Shown here: piece after piece, positions 26,417 to 36,698 of the stretch | Position numbering within the stretch: position 1 is the first letter of the stretch | Layout of the letters: each line of letters begins with the position of its first letter | NCBI RefSeq assembly: GCF_022448905.1 | Contig: NZ_JAKVCW010000021.1 | Coordinates: 1 to 64,000, forward strand | Length of the DNA stretch: 64,000 nucleotides | Direction: 5' to 3' | DNA from: Shimia sp. | Lineage (GTDB): Bacteria > Pseudomonadota > Alphaproteobacteria > Rhodobacterales > Rhodobacteraceae | Program-made: the position numbers and the translations under genes | The notes under the pieces: model-generated | What the model was told of the DNA's origin: nothing | What the model saw: only the letters and a program-made list of their open reading frames with translations | The model's database searches: none

Positions 26417-29152
26417 TTACTCCTCGCTGCCAACCTCATCTTCGTCCTGCTCAGCAATCCAAGCCACAGAGACCACTTCTTCGCCTTTGCCGGTGTTGAA
26501 CACCCGCACGCCACCGGCGGATCGGGAGCGGAAGGAGATGCCATCCACCGGAACACGGATCGATTGGCCCTTGGAGGTTGCCAGCATGATCTGATCGCCC
26601 ATCTCCACAGGGAAGGAGGCCACCAGCGCACCACCGCGCATGTTTTTGTCCATGGCGGCCACACCCTGACCTCCGCGGCCGCGGACCGGATAGTCGTGGC
26701 TGGAGCTGAGCTTGCCTGCGCCACCAGCGGTGATGGTCAGGATCAAGTTTTCAGCTGCGGACATTTCGGCGTAGCGCTCCTGGGAGAGTTCACCGGCTGG
26801 TGCTTCCTCGTCATCGCTGGCGTCATCGGCCAGACCGGCCACGGCGCGGCGCATTTTGAGGTAGGCGGCGCGCTCTTCGCTTTCGGCGCGGAAGTGGCGG
26901 ATCACGGACATGGAGACCACTTCGTCATCGCCATTGAGCTTGATGCCACGCACACCCACAGAGGCGCGAGAATTGAACACGCGCACTTCGGTGGTTGGGA
27001 AACGGATCGCGCGGCCGGAGTTGGTCACCAGCATCACATCGTCCTCTTCGGTACAGATGCGCGCGTTGATCAACTTGGTGTCGGCGTTGTCGTCCTCAAA
27101 CTTCATCGCAATTTTGCCGTTGGATTTCACGTTGGTGAAATCGGACAGGCGGTTGCGGCGCACAGTGCCTGCGGAGGTCGCAAACATGATCTGCAGATCG
27201 TCCCACTCATCCTCTGGACGGTCGACCGGCATGATGGCCGCGATCGAGACGCCGGTTGGGATCGGCAGGATGTTCACAATGGCCTTGCCCTTGGCGGTGC
27301 GGCCGCCCAGCGGCAGGCGCCAGGTCTTGAGTTTATAGGCCATGCCGTCGGTGGTGAAGAACAAAAGCTGCGTGTGGGTGTTGGCCACAAAGAGCGTGGT
27401 GACCACGTCCTCTTCTTTGGTTTGCATGCCAGAAATGCCCTTGCCGCCACGCTTCTGGGCGCGGAAATCGGCGAGTGGGGTGCGCTTGATGTAGCCACCG
27501 GAGGTCACGGTCACCACCATGTCCTCGCGCTCGATCAGATCTTCGTCGTCCATGTCACCGGACCAGTCGACGATTTCCGTGCGACGTGGCACAGCGAAGG
27601 CTTCACGCACTTCGCGCAACTCGTCGCCGATGATGCCCATGATGCGCTCACGAGATCCGAGAATTTCAAGGTATTCCTTGATCTTAGAGGCCAGTTCTTC
27701 AAGTTCGTCGGTGACTTCTTTCACACCAATCTGGGTCAGACGTTGCAGGCGCAATTCGAGGATCGCGCGGGCCTGAGTTTCGGACAGGTTGTAGGTCCCG
27801 TCCTCATTCATGGTGTGGGTTGGATCGTCAATCAGACGAATATAGGCGGCGATGCTTTCCGCTGGCCAGCGGCGGGTCATCAGCTTTTCACGCGCTTCAG
27901 CCGCATCCGCAGAGGCACGGATGGTCGCAACCACCTCGTCCACGTTTGTCACAGCGACGGCCAAGCCACAGAGAATGTGGCTGCGCTCGCGGGCTTTGCG
28001 TAGCAGATAGGCGGTGCGGCGGGCGACCACTTCTTCGCGGAAGTCGATGAAGGAGGTCAGGAAGCGGCGCAGGGTGAGCTGCTCCGGACGACCACCGTTC
28101 AGGGCTAGCATGTTACAGCCAAAGTGCGTTTGCATCGGGGTGAAACGGAACAATTGGTTCAGCACCACCTCGGCGGTGGCGTCACGCTTGAGCTCGACAA
28201 CAACGCGCACGCCGTCGCGGTCGGATTCATCCTGAACGTGGGCGATGCCTTCGATGCGCTTGTCGCGGGCCGCTTCGGCGATCTTTTCGATCATAGCGGC
28301 CTTGTTCACCTGATAAGGAATCTCATCGATGACTATCGCGTAGCGGTCCTTGCGGATTTCTTCGACGCTGGTTTTGGAGCGGATGATGACGCTGCCGCGG
28401 CCTTCTAGGTAGGCTTTGCGGGCGCCGGAACGACCCAACAAGATGCCGCCGGTCGGGAAATCCGGACCGGGCACGTAATCGATCAGCTGTTCGGAGGTCA
28501 GGTCCGGATCGTCGATCAGCGCCAGAGTGGCGTCGATGACTTCGCCAAGGTTGTGTGGCGGGATATTGGTGGCCATACCCACCGCAATACCACCCGCGCC
28601 GTTGACCAGCATGTTCGGGAAACGGGCCGGAAGTACGGTCGGTTCCTGGTCCTTGCCGTCGTAGTTGTCCTGAAAATCGACGGTTTCCTTGTCGATGTCA
28701 GACAGCAGCGCGCCAGCAGGCTTGTCCATGCGAACTTCGGTGTAACGCATGGCCGCCGGGTTGTCGCCGTCCATGGAGCCAAAGTTACCCTGACCATCCA
28801 GCAGTGGCAGGGACATGGAGAAATCCTGCGCCATACGCACCAACGCGTCATAGATCGCGGAGTCGCCGTGCGGGTGGTATTTACCCATCACGTCGCCCAC
28901 AGGACGCGCCGACTTGCGGTAGGCCTTGTCGTGGGTGTTGCCGGTCTCATGCATGGCATAAAGGATGCGGCGGTGCACCGGTTTCAGGCCGTCACGCAGA
29001 TCGGGAATGGCGCGGCTGACGATCACGCTCATTGCGTAGTCAAGGTAGCTGGCGCGCATTTCCTCCTCGATGGTCACAGAAGGACCGTCGTGGATCATCC
29101 GCTCGTGTGTGGTTTCTTCTTCGTTTTCAGGGGTTTCCGGCGTGTCGCTCAA
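26417..29152 (-). CDS. gyrA: DNA gyrase subunit A
   Basis: The 911-residue subunit breaks and rejoins DNA during negative supercoiling with GyrB, which is not in the window. The active tyrosine is in [10 protein letters not shown]. The quinolone-determining region reads [19 protein letters not shown], with Ser and Asp at the two usual resistance positions, so it looks wild type. The C-terminal beta-pinwheel contains the GyrA box QKRGGKG. An acidic tail ([11 protein letters not shown]) closes the protein. It is divergent from the CARDB gene and ends at a clear terminator. Confidence 0.97.
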   Translation of the reverse strand: MSDTPETPENEEETTHERMIHDGPSVTIEEEMRASYLDYAMSVIVSRAIPDLRDGLKPVHRRILYAMHETGNTHDKAYRKSARPVGDVMGKYHPHGDSAIYDALVRMAQDFSMSLPLLDGQGNFGSMDGDNPAAMRYTEVRMDKPAGALLSDIDKETVDFQDNYDGKDQEPTVLPARFPNMLVNGAGGIAVGMATNIPPHNLGEVIDATLALIDDPDLTSEQLIDYVPGPDFPTGGILLGRSGARKAYLEGRGSVIIRSKTSVEEIRKDRYAIVIDEIPYQVNKAAMIEKIAEAARDKRIEGIAHVQDESDRDGVRVVVELKRDATAEVVLNQLFRFTPMQTHFGCNMLALNGGRPEQLTLRRFLTSFIDFREEVVARRTAYLLRKARERSHILCGLAVAVTNVDEVVATIRASADAAEAREKLMTRRWPAESIAAYIRLIDDPTHTMNEDGTYNLSETQARAILELRLQRLTQIGVKEVTDELEELASKIKEYLEILGSRERIMGIIGDELREVREAFAVPRRTEIVDWSGDMDDEDLIEREDMVVTVTSGGYIKRTPLADFRAQKRGGKGISGMQTKEEDVVTTLFVANTHTQLLFFTTDGMAYKLKTWRLPLGGRTAKGKAIVNILPIPTGVSIAAIMPVDRPEDEWDDLQIMFATSAGTVRRNRLSDFTNVKSNGKIAMKFEDDNADTKLINARICTEEDDVMLVTNSGRAIRFPTTEVRVFNSRASVGVRGIKLNGDDEVVSMSVIRHFRAESEERAAYLKMRRAVAGLADDASDDEEAPAGELSQERYAEMSAAENLILTITAGGAGKLSSSHDYPVRGRGGQGVAAMDKNMRGGALVASFPVEMGDQIMLATSKGQSIRVPVDGISFRSRSAGGVRVFNTGKGEEVVSVAWIAEQDEDEVGSEE

Positions 29153-29376
29153 GTCCCAGTCTCGCTTCTATTTGGCGGTCCATATGTTGTTGGAACGCTT
29201 ATATCAGAGGCATCATATAGGGTGCAATGGTGCAGTGTCCCTCTCCAGACTGGATTGGTTGATAGATTGCTTAAGGTTGCAAACTGAGGTATCTTCGGTC
29301 CGTTTAGCGATAACTAGCCATTAACGGTTTTGGTGCAATTGAACTGAAGGTTAAATCTAAACGGGAATAATTTGAG

Positions 29377-31677
29377 ATGAGTGTAGACCTTCGGCTCGGC
29401 CTTTATTCGGGAAACCAGTACAGCGATCTGGGTGTTTCCAACGATGTCCATAGGGGGCAGGTGCGCTTCTGGGTGACGAACGATGGCACAAGTGCCATGC
29501 CGAGTTCCGCAAGGTACCAAGTTGTTGCCTATGCGCCGGATGGCACGGAACTTATGGTCATGGCAGATGCAAATTTCAGCGCGATTTCTGCTGGGTCCAG
29601 CAAAAACATCACCGCGGCTTTTGATCACGCGAACATTTATACAAGCTACCCTGAGCTGATTGGGCAGGCGCTAAGCTATGAAGTGCGGGTCGATGTGGGC
29701 AGTGCAATTGCCGAGACCGATGAAACCAACAATAAAATGATGTTTGCGGGTGAACCGCTGCCGGTGATTGGGCCTGATTTGACGTTCCAACCCACCTATT
29801 CTGATGGCTATTCAGACAAAGGAGTCTTCAGTGATCGGCATTCAGCGCAGATCCAGTTCGTTGCAAGAAATGACGATGTCGGAACAATGGAAGCTTCTGC
29901 ACACTATTCAATCCTTGCGTTTGCTCCCGACGGTACTGAGCTGATGGTTGTAAAAGAAGGGGTCGTGGGCAAGCTCGCCCCGGGACAAAACAAGCAGATC
30001 CGGGCCTACTTCAATCATGATCAGATCTATGCCAATCACCCAGAACTCGCTGGGCAAAGCTTGACGTATGAAGTGCGTTTGGACAGCGGCAGCCTTGTCT
30101 CTGAAACCGACGAAACCAACAACACATTGACTTTTATCGGAGATCCGCTGCCTGTCATTGGTCCGGACCTTACCTTCCAACCCACATATTCTGATGGCTA
30201 TTCAGACAAGGGAGTCTTCAGTGACCGGCATTCAGCGCAGATCCAGTTCGTTGCAAGAAATGACGATGTCGGAACAATGGAAGCTTCTGCACACTATTCA
30301 ATCCTTGCGTTTGCTCCCGACGGTACTGAGCTGATGGTTGTAAAAGAAGGGGTCGTGGGCAAGCTCGCCCCGGGACAAAACAAGCAGATCCGGGCCTACT
30401 TCAATCATGATCAGATCTATGCCAATCACCCAGAACTTGTAGGGCAAAGATTGACGTATGAAGTGCGTTTGGACAGTGGTAGCCTTGTCTCTGAAACCGA
30501 CGAAACCAACAACACATTGACTTTTGTCGGAGATCCGCTGCCTGTCATTGGTCCAGATTTGGCGTTCGTCGACAATTACGCGAACGGCTATGGTGATAGA
30601 GGAACGCAGGGCGATAGCCATATCGCCGAGATACGCTTCTTCTATGCAAACGACGATGTAGGTTCCATGGGCTATGGGGCAAAATACACGATTGTTGCCT
30701 TTGCCCCTGATGGGACAGAGCTTTTGCAAGTTAAGGAAGGCGGGTTGTCTAAGTTGAACCCAGGGCAGAGCGCGCAGGTGCGGGCACAGTTCAACCACGA
30801 CGAAATATACGCCAATTACCCGGAGCTCATTGGGCAAAGCCTGACTTACGAAGTCCGTTTGGACAGCGGGAACATCATCGCAGAGACGGATGAGACGAAC
30901 AATACAATGACATTTGTAGGCCAGCCGTTGCCGGATATGCCTGCTGACTTGGCTGTTCAGCAGGTGTCGATCACCGAGGAAGGGGTGTTGGATGGCGTCA
31001 TGCAGGCGTCGTTGCAATTTGACTATTCAATTGTTGATTTGCGCGCGTTCCACGGTGCGGTGAACTATCAAGTCGAACTTATTGCGCCGGGCGAAACGGT
31101 AGGGACCGTTTTCGCGACAGGCGTGATCGCGGCCCCGGTGGGCAACAGTTCAGGTTCAATCACTATTCCGGATGTAGCTGCGCAGATTTATGGTTTGGGG
31201 CAGGATGCTTTAAACGAGACCTATGAGTTCCGCGTGACGCTTGATCCACAGAACACGATCAGCGAGACAAATGAAAACAACAATACCGGGGTAGCGGAGC
31301 TTTACGCTCCGGTCATTCTACCGGACGCGTATGTGACCGAAGCGCGTTCAGTGCTGCAGGCTGACGGAAGTGAGTCGTTTGTTTTTAAAGCGTCTCTTGG
31401 CGGGAACGATGTGTTGAGTGGGCCAGTGGACTATCAGATCGTCGCAAGTGCAGAGAACGGAGGCCCGGTTTTGGTTTTGGAAACTGGCAACACCACGTTG
31501 TTTGCAGGCGGAGATACGCAAGTCATTCAGTTGGATGATCTTAGCGAGGCACTGTTCGCTGCGGGGGCGAACGCGAATGAAAGCTATGTTTTCACAGCGA
31601 TCCTTGATCACAGCAATAGCCTCGAGGAATTCAATGAGTTCAACAACTTTGGATCAGAAGTCTTTGACTTAGCGTAG
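29377..31677 (+). CDS. Large CARDB-repeat surface or secreted protein
   Basis: The 766-residue acidic protein is built of six tandem units of about 120-130 residues, each closing with an (A/S/E)ETDETNN-type motif typical of CARDB (Ig-like adhesion) domains. Units 2, 3 and 4 begin GPDL at residues 132, 262 and 392, a period of exactly 130. Units 2 and 3 are almost identical. There is no signal peptide and no cysteine-rich or RTX region; the end FGSEVFDLA could be a C-terminal type I secretion signal, which would suit an exported repeat protein, but no transporter is adjacent. Its likely role is adhesion or matrix binding. A strong terminator follows. Confidence 0.75.
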   Translation: MSVDLRLGLYSGNQYSDLGVSNDVHRGQVRFWVTNDGTSAMPSSARYQVVAYAPDGTELMVMADANFSAISAGSSKNITAAFDHANIYTSYPELIGQALSYEVRVDVGSAIAETDETNNKMMFAGEPLPVIGPDLTFQPTYSDGYSDKGVFSDRHSAQIQFVARNDDVGTMEASAHYSILAFAPDGTELMVVKEGVVGKLAPGQNKQIRAYFNHDQIYANHPELAGQSLTYEVRLDSGSLVSETDETNNTLTFIGDPLPVIGPDLTFQPTYSDGYSDKGVFSDRHSAQIQFVARNDDVGTMEASAHYSILAFAPDGTELMVVKEGVVGKLAPGQNKQIRAYFNHDQIYANHPELVGQRLTYEVRLDSGSLVSETDETNNTLTFVGDPLPVIGPDLAFVDNYANGYGDRGTQGDSHIAEIRFFYANDDVGSMGYGAKYTIVAFAPDGTELLQVKEGGLSKLNPGQSAQVRAQFNHDEIYANYPELIGQSLTYEVRLDSGNIIAETDETNNTMTFVGQPLPDMPADLAVQQVSITEEGVLDGVMQASLQFDYSIVDLRAFHGAVNYQVELIAPGETVGTVFATGVIAAPVGNSSGSITIPDVAAQIYGLGQDALNETYEFRVTLDPQNTISETNENNNTGVAELYAPVILPDAYVTEARSVLQADGSESFVFKASLGGNDVLSGPVDYQIVASAENGGPVLVLETGNTTLFAGGDTQVIQLDDLSEALFAAGANANESYVFTAILDHSNSLEEFNEFNNFGSEVFDLA
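29770..30549 (+). repeat. 390-base tandem duplication inside the CARDB gene
   Basis: Bases 29770-30159 and 30160-30549 are consecutive copies of one 130-codon unit. By hand count about 16 of 390 positions differ, and 29836-30047 is identical to 30226-30437 over 212 bases. Most differences outside that block are third-position changes, so the block was probably homogenised by recent recombination. Confidence 0.9.
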
Positions 31678-31685
31678 AAAAGGAT

Positions 31686-31735
31686 CACAGCTCCGCCAGA
31701 GAATATACGTTGGTGGAGCTGTGCCGTTTTTGTGT
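31686..31735 (+). terminator. Terminator after the CARDB gene
   Basis: CACAGCTCCGCCA (31686-31698) pairs with TGGTGGAGCTGTG (31711-31723) over 13 positions with one G-T wobble, followed by CCGTTTTTGTGTTT. Confidence 0.85.
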
Positions 31736-31755
31736 TTGGATTTTTACTCGTCCTG

Positions 31756-32697
31756 TTAGGCCGAACAGGACGCGCCGCCAAGGACGCAGAATTTGGCGCA
31801 GTGCGGGTGGTTGAGCAGCACTGGCTTTTCCGCGTCTTTTAAGGTTGGGCCGAGGTCAAATTCCTCGACGTATGGCAGCAGTGTGCAGGCCACAACCGAA
31901 GCGCGCTCTGAACCCTTGCGACGCACGACCATGCGGGAACTTGCGCACATAACTTCATTTGGAGATTTGTTTAAGATCCCCCAGCACTCAGTTGTAATTT
32001 CAGGAACTTCGACGCTTTCATCCATTTCTGGAAATAACATCGTTTGCGCCGGATTTAGGGCGTCGATTGGAATGTTGAGACTATTGAAAAGCTCGGCATA
32101 GCCTTGGCGGGCGTCCGCTTCGCTTTCTCCCCAAATGCTGCGGCCGGCGGCAGTCATCTGAAAGCCTTCATCGCGCAGCCATTGCATGCCGAGTAACATG
32201 CGCTCAAACGAGCCAACACCTCGTTCCGTGTCGTGGTGTTCAGCACTCCAGTGATCGATCGAAATACGGAAGGTCAGCTTGTCGCGATAGGTTTCACGCA
32301 GGTCCAGGAGGCCTTCCCGCACACGTTTTCGCATGAGAGGTTGCATGGCGTTTGTGAGGATCAACACTTCGTACCCGCGTTCCAACGATCGGCGTGTGAT
32401 GTCGATCATCTCCGGGTTCATAAACGGCTCGCCGCCGGTGAAGGCGATTTCGCGCACACCCCAATTGCGCGTATCGAGCTGATCTAGGTAGTCGGAGACC
32501 TCGTCAGCAGTGATGTAGAGCAGCGCGTCATTGGTGGGAGACGAAAGGATGTAGCAGTTCTCGCACTGAATGTTGCAGAGCGTGCCGGTGTTGAACCAGA
32601 GCGTTTGCGGGTCCGTGAGTGCGACATGAGCGCGAGTTTCACCTTTGGCGGTGATAAAGGGATCGTTGAACTTCCCGATATTTACGTGATCTTTCAT
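31756..32697 (-). CDS. Radical SAM protein of unknown substrate
   Basis: The 313-residue enzyme has the radical SAM cluster motif C41-x3-C45-x2-C48 (TLCNIQCENCY), the SAM-binding GGE in AFTGGEPFMNPEM and later barrel segments (LILTNAMQPL, FRISIDHWS). Extra cysteines (ECWGIL, VMCASSR, VACTLLP) and a C-terminal CxxxC-x6-C group (residues 300, 304, 311) could hold an auxiliary Fe-S cluster, as in SPASM/Twitch enzymes, though the spacing is not canonical. It is a single gene, divergent from zwf and convergent with the CARDB gene. No precursor peptide gene or cofactor pathway was found beside it. Confidence 0.8.
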   Translation of the reverse strand: MKDHVNIGKFNDPFITAKGETRAHVALTDPQTLWFNTGTLCNIQCENCYILSSPTNDALLYITADEVSDYLDQLDTRNWGVREIAFTGGEPFMNPEMIDITRRSLERGYEVLILTNAMQPLMRKRVREGLLDLRETYRDKLTFRISIDHWSAEHHDTERGVGSFERMLLGMQWLRDEGFQMTAAGRSIWGESEADARQGYAELFNSLNIPIDALNPAQTMLFPEMDESVEVPEITTECWGILNKSPNEVMCASSRMVVRRKGSERASVVACTLLPYVEEFDLGPTLKDAEKPVLLNHPHCAKFCVLGGASCSA

Positions 32698-32822
32698 GTG
32701 CCTGCCATGTTCCTGTCCTTCCTCGGTACTAGTCAGACAGATATGGGCAAGTAAAGCGGTGACGAGGTGTTTGACACAGTTGTGATGTGAGGTTGCGGTG
32801 TTAGAGTGGCGGTGTTATGAGG

Positions 32823-32838
32823 TCGTTAGCGCTAACGA
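32823..32838. promoter_or_regulatory. LacI-family operator upstream of zwf
   Basis: TCGTTAGCGCTAACGA is a perfect 16-base palindrome with the central CG and TTAGCGCTAA core usual for LacI-family regulators. It lies 43 bases before the zwf ATG, a place where repressor binding would block transcription. A TTGACA hexamer is at 32771-32776. CceR, the LacI-type regulator of Entner-Doudoroff genes described in Rhodobacter sphaeroides, is the natural candidate; this is inference. Confidence 0.7.
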
Positions 32839-32880
32839 TATTCCGGTAAAACCCGGACTGCCGAAAAGGAAAGAGGCCCC

Positions 32881-34335
32881 ATGGTTTCGCGTATCATTCC
32901 CGTGGAAACGTTTGATCTTGTGATCTTTGGAGGAACGGGGGATTTGGCGCGGCGAAAAATTCTGCCGGCCTTGTTCAAGCGGTATTGTTCCGGTCAGATG
33001 CCCGACGGCAGTCAAGTGATCGGTGCGGCGCGCAGTGAATTGACCGAAGATGCGTATCGCACGTCTGTCGCCGAAGCGTTGCGCGAGTTTGCAGGCGAGG
33101 CGGCGCAAGATGCCCGAGCCGTGGACGGTTTTTGCGCCCATTTGCATTATGTTGCCGTGGATGCGCGCGGCGAGGGCGGCTGGAACGAGTTGGCGGCGCT
33201 GCTCAAGCCGGAGTCGGTGCGGGCGTTCTATTTTTCGGTTGGACCTGGTGTGTATTCGGATCTGGCCAAAGGGTTGAAGCGGCATGGCTTAACACAAGAA
33301 GACACGCGGATCGTAGTGGAAAAGCCATTTGGTCATGACCTTGAAACAGCGCAGGCATTGAACCGCGAGTTGGCGCAGTATTTTGACGAGAGCCAGATTT
33401 ACCGCATCGACCACTATCTTGGCAAAGAGACGGTGCAGAACCTGATGGCGGTGCGCTTTGGCAATATGCTGTTTGAGCCGCTGTGGAACGCGCAATACAT
33501 CGACCATATCCAGATCACCGTAGCCGAAAGCGTCGGTGTGGCAGGACGTGGCGAGTATTATGAGCGCTCGGGGGCAATGCGCGATATGGTGCAGAACCAC
33601 TTGATGCAGCTTCTGTGTTTGATTGCCATGGAGCCTCCGTCGCAGTTTGAGCCGGATGCGGTGCGTGATGAGAAGCTGAAGGTGATCCGTGCGTTGGATA
33701 CAGTTGCGCCGCACCACATTGTACGCGGGCAATATACAGCCGCGGATGGGGCGGACAGCTATCGTGAAGATGTTGAAAATCCACGCTCCAAGACCGAGAG
33801 CTTCATTGCTCTGAAGTGTCAGGTGAACAACTGGCGGTGGGCTGGCACGCCGTTTTACCTGCGTACAGGCAAACGGTTGTCTGAGCGCGATAGCGAGATC
33901 ACTGTGGTGTTCAAAGATACGCCCCATTCGATCTTTGGCGATGAAGCTGGACGGCATCGCAATGAGTTGAGCATTCAGCTGCAACCCAATGAAGGAATTA
34001 CATTAAATGTGACCATCAAGGAGCCGGGGCCAGGGGGGATGCGGTTGGTGGATGTGCCGCTGGATATGAGTTTTGCCGAGGCTTTGGGGCCAAAAGGGCA
34101 AGGCACAGCGGATGCTTACGAGCGGCTGATCATGGATGTGATCCGTGGCAACCAAACACTGTTTATGCGCGATGATGAGGTGGAAGCGGCCTGGGCCTGG
34201 ACCGACCCGATCATTCGCGGATGGGAAGCGCGGGGCGATGTACCAAAGCCTTATGACGCGTTTTCTTATGGGCCGGATGACGCGGCCGTGATGATGCGCC
34301 GGGACGGGCGAAACTGGAGAGGATTGGGCAAATGA
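32881..34335 (+). CDS. zwf: Glucose-6-phosphate dehydrogenase
   Basis: The 484-residue enzyme oxidises glucose 6-phosphate to 6-phosphogluconolactone, entering the Entner-Doudoroff and pentose-phosphate routes. The coenzyme loop is FGGTGDLARRKILPALF. The active-site signature RIDHYLGKETVQN and the segment VEKPFGHDLETAQ are intact. Its stop overlaps the pgl start (ATGA), and pgi follows directly, so this is a three-gene operon; edd and eda must be elsewhere. A LacI-type operator stands just upstream. Confidence 0.95.
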   Translation: MVSRIIPVETFDLVIFGGTGDLARRKILPALFKRYCSGQMPDGSQVIGAARSELTEDAYRTSVAEALREFAGEAAQDARAVDGFCAHLHYVAVDARGEGGWNELAALLKPESVRAFYFSVGPGVYSDLAKGLKRHGLTQEDTRIVVEKPFGHDLETAQALNRELAQYFDESQIYRIDHYLGKETVQNLMAVRFGNMLFEPLWNAQYIDHIQITVAESVGVAGRGEYYERSGAMRDMVQNHLMQLLCLIAMEPPSQFEPDAVRDEKLKVIRALDTVAPHHIVRGQYTAADGADSYREDVENPRSKTESFIALKCQVNNWRWAGTPFYLRTGKRLSERDSEITVVFKDTPHSIFGDEAGRHRNELSIQLQPNEGITLNVTIKEPGPGGMRLVDVPLDMSFAEALGPKGQGTADAYERLIMDVIRGNQTLFMRDDEVEAAWAWTDPIIRGWEARGDVPKPYDAFSYGPDDAAVMMRRDGRNWRGLGK

Positions 34336-35003
34336 ACTTCAACACCTACCCCGATGCAGAGATGATGGCGATGGATGTTGCCAGCGTGCTGGCGGATGAT
34401 TTGGCGGAAGCGCTGCACAACAAAGACCGTGTGGTGCTTGCAGTGCCAGGAGGGACCACGCCAGGGCCGATTTTTGATGCGCTGAGTGCGGCGGATCTGG
34501 ATTGGGACCGCGTGGATGTGATCCTGACGGACGAACGCTGGGTGCCAGAGGATCACGAGCGGTCCAACTCTGCGTTGGTGAAATCACGCCTTTTGACCAA
34601 CCGGGCTGTGGCGGCGCGGTATTTGCCGCTGTATGCGCCAGCTGAGGCGCCAGAGGCCGTGTTGGCTGAGTTGGAGACCACCATTCTGGGGGCGCTGCCG
34701 GTGGATGTGGCCTTGCTGGGTATGGGCGCGGATATGCACACGGCGTCATTGTTCCCCAAAGCGGATGGGCTTAAGGCGGCATTGGCCTCGGACGCGCCGG
34801 TATTGGTGCCCATCCGACGTGAAGATTTGCCGGATGTGCGGATCACGCTGTCTGCGCGGGTGCTGGATGCGGCGGTGCGCAAGCATATTCTGATCAAAGG
34901 TGCGGACAAGCGTGAAGCTTTGCAGGCCGCGCAGAAACTGCCAAAAGAAGAGGCGCCGATCAAATCTATTTCCACCGGTGCTGAAGTACATTGGACGGAG
35001 TGA
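34332..35003 (+). CDS. pgl: 6-phosphogluconolactonase
   Basis: The 223-residue DevB-type lactonase hydrolyses 6-phosphogluconolactone to 6-phosphogluconate. Typical segments are VLAVPGGTTPGPIFDAL, VILTDERWVPEDHERSN and VALLGMGADMHTASLFP. In the last one the Gly-Met-Gly-x-Asp-x-His pattern marks the active site (the more common form has GxDGHxAS). It is translationally coupled to zwf by a 4-base overlap and followed by pgi after 6 bases. Confidence 0.93.
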   Translation: MNFNTYPDAEMMAMDVASVLADDLAEALHNKDRVVLAVPGGTTPGPIFDALSAADLDWDRVDVILTDERWVPEDHERSNSALVKSRLLTNRAVAARYLPLYAPAEAPEAVLAELETTILGALPVDVALLGMGADMHTASLFPKADGLKAALASDAPVLVPIRREDLPDVRITLSARVLDAAVRKHILIKGADKREALQAAQKLPKEEAPIKSISTGAEVHWTE

Positions 35004-35009
35004 TTGGGT

Positions 35010-36611
35010 ATGTGGACTGAACTGGACGCGCTACGCGAAGGCGCGGCATCGCGTCAGATTTCGGCGCTTTTTGAAGCCGATGAGAACCGGGCGCAGGAAT
35101 TTACCCTGAAGACAGATGGGTTGCTGTTTGACTACAGTAAGACCTCGATTGATGCCGATGCCAAGGCGGCCTTGATCCGACTGGCGGAGGCTGCGGGTGT
35201 GGCGGCCAAACGGACGGCGATGTTTGCGGGCGAGAGGATCAACGTCACAGAGGACCGGTCCGTGCTGCACACGGCGCTGCGCAACCTGGGAGACGATCCT
35301 TTGGTTGTGGACGGTCTGGATGTGTTGCCGGAGGTTCGCGAAACCCGTGCGCGGATGGCTAAGCTGGCCAGCGCGGTGCGCGATGGCAGCTTCCCGGGCA
35401 ACGGCAAGCGTATCACGGATGTGGTGAACATCGGGATTGGCGGCTCTGACCTTGGACCTTTGATGGCGGTTATGGCGCTTGAGCCCTATGGAGATGGTCC
35501 AAAGTGCCACTTTATTTCCAATGTCGATGGTGCAGATGCGACCGATACGCTTGCAGGGCTTGATCCGGAAAGCACGTTGGTGATTGTGGCGTCCAAGACG
35601 TTTACCACGCAAGAAACTTTGATGAATGCGCGCACGGTGATGGATTGGGCCGGTGGCCCGGACGCGCTGAGGCGGTTTGTGGCGATTTCCTCCGCCGTGG
35701 ATCGTTGTGCGTTGTTTGGCATTCCGGCGGAGCGGGTGTTTGGCTTTGAAGATTGGGTCGGCGGGCGCTACTCGGTTTGGGGACCAATTGGCTTTTCGCT
35801 GATGCTGGCGATTGGGCCAAAGGCGTTTGAGAGCTTCCTTGAGGGAGCCCAGGCGATGGACCAACACTTCTGCGTTGCGCCGCTTGAGGAAAACCTGCCG
35901 GTGTTGTTGGCGTTGGTTGGCATTTGGCATCAGCAAATTTGTGGGCATGGCACACGGGCCGTTTTGCCTTATGAGCAACGGTTGGCGCGGTTGCCTGCAT
36001 ATCTGCAGCAGCTTGAGATGGAGAGCAACGGCAAGGGCGTGGCCTTGGATGGGGCGCGGCTGGATCGCGTGGCCGGGCCGGTGGTCTGGGGCGAACCTGG
36101 AACCAATGGTCAGCACGCGTTTTATCAGTTGATCCACCAAGGGCAGCAGGTTGTGCCGTGTGAGTTTATGGTGGGCGCCGAAGGGCATGAGCCTGCTTTG
36201 AGCGAGCATCACCGCGCTTTGGTGGCCAATTGTCTGGCGCAGTCGGAAGCTTTGTTGAAAGGCCGCACGGAGGCGGAAGCGCGAGCGCAGCTGGAGGAAA
36301 AGGGCGTATCAGGCGCTAAACTGGATCAGTTGGCCAAACACCGCGTGTTTGAAGGCAACCGCCCGTCGACCACTTTGGTCTATCCGCGCCTGACGCCTTA
36401 CGTGCTGGGGCAGATTGTGGCGATGTATGAGCATCGGGTGTTTGTCGAAGGCGTGATCTATGGCATCAACTCTTACGACCAATGGGGGGTGGAGCTTGGC
36501 AAAGAACTGGCCAATGGTTTGGTGCCAGCGATAGAAGGCAAAGGCGCGCCGGACGGATCAAGCGCGTCGACAATTGCGTTGCTCGATCACATACTGAGCA
36601 TGCGTGATTAA
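35010..36611 (+). CDS. pgi: Glucose-6-phosphate isomerase
   Basis: The 533-residue isomerase interconverts glucose 6-phosphate and fructose 6-phosphate. Family markers are VVNIGIGGSDLGPLMA, VASKTFTTQETLMNA, the catalytic Glu in VWGEPGTNGQHAFYQLIHQG and the end region NSYDQWGVELGKELA. The ATG at 35010 is preferred to an in-frame TTG at 35004. As the last gene of the zwf-pgl-pgi operon it would let fructose 6-phosphate be recycled through the Entner-Doudoroff route, as in many marine bacteria that lack phosphofructokinase. A terminator follows. Confidence 0.95.
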   Translation: MWTELDALREGAASRQISALFEADENRAQEFTLKTDGLLFDYSKTSIDADAKAALIRLAEAAGVAAKRTAMFAGERINVTEDRSVLHTALRNLGDDPLVVDGLDVLPEVRETRARMAKLASAVRDGSFPGNGKRITDVVNIGIGGSDLGPLMAVMALEPYGDGPKCHFISNVDGADATDTLAGLDPESTLVIVASKTFTTQETLMNARTVMDWAGGPDALRRFVAISSAVDRCALFGIPAERVFGFEDWVGGRYSVWGPIGFSLMLAIGPKAFESFLEGAQAMDQHFCVAPLEENLPVLLALVGIWHQQICGHGTRAVLPYEQRLARLPAYLQQLEMESNGKGVALDGARLDRVAGPVVWGEPGTNGQHAFYQLIHQGQQVVPCEFMVGAEGHEPALSEHHRALVANCLAQSEALLKGRTEAEARAQLEEKGVSGAKLDQLAKHRVFEGNRPSTTLVYPRLTPYVLGQIVAMYEHRVFVEGVIYGINSYDQWGVELGKELANGLVPAIEGKGAPDGSSASTIALLDHILSMRD

Positions 36612-36636
36612 GCGCATTTCAAAGAACTGCTAACAG

Positions 36637-36665
36637 CGCCGCGTTCCTATGGGATGCGGCGTTTT
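36637..36665 (+). terminator. Terminator after pgi
   Basis: CGCCGC and GCGGCG, extended inward by GTTCC/GGGAT pairs with wobbles around a TAT loop, are followed by TTTT and a T-rich stretch. Confidence 0.8.
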
Positions 36666-36698
36666 GCTTTAAATTTGCAATTTAAGTCATTGATTTCG

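Noticed and set aside
26378..28003. Long plus-strand open frame antisense to gyrA
   Set aside because: It lies wholly opposite the certain gyrA gene, has a His/Gly/Ala-rich composition typical of antisense frames in high-G+C DNA and no ribosome site.
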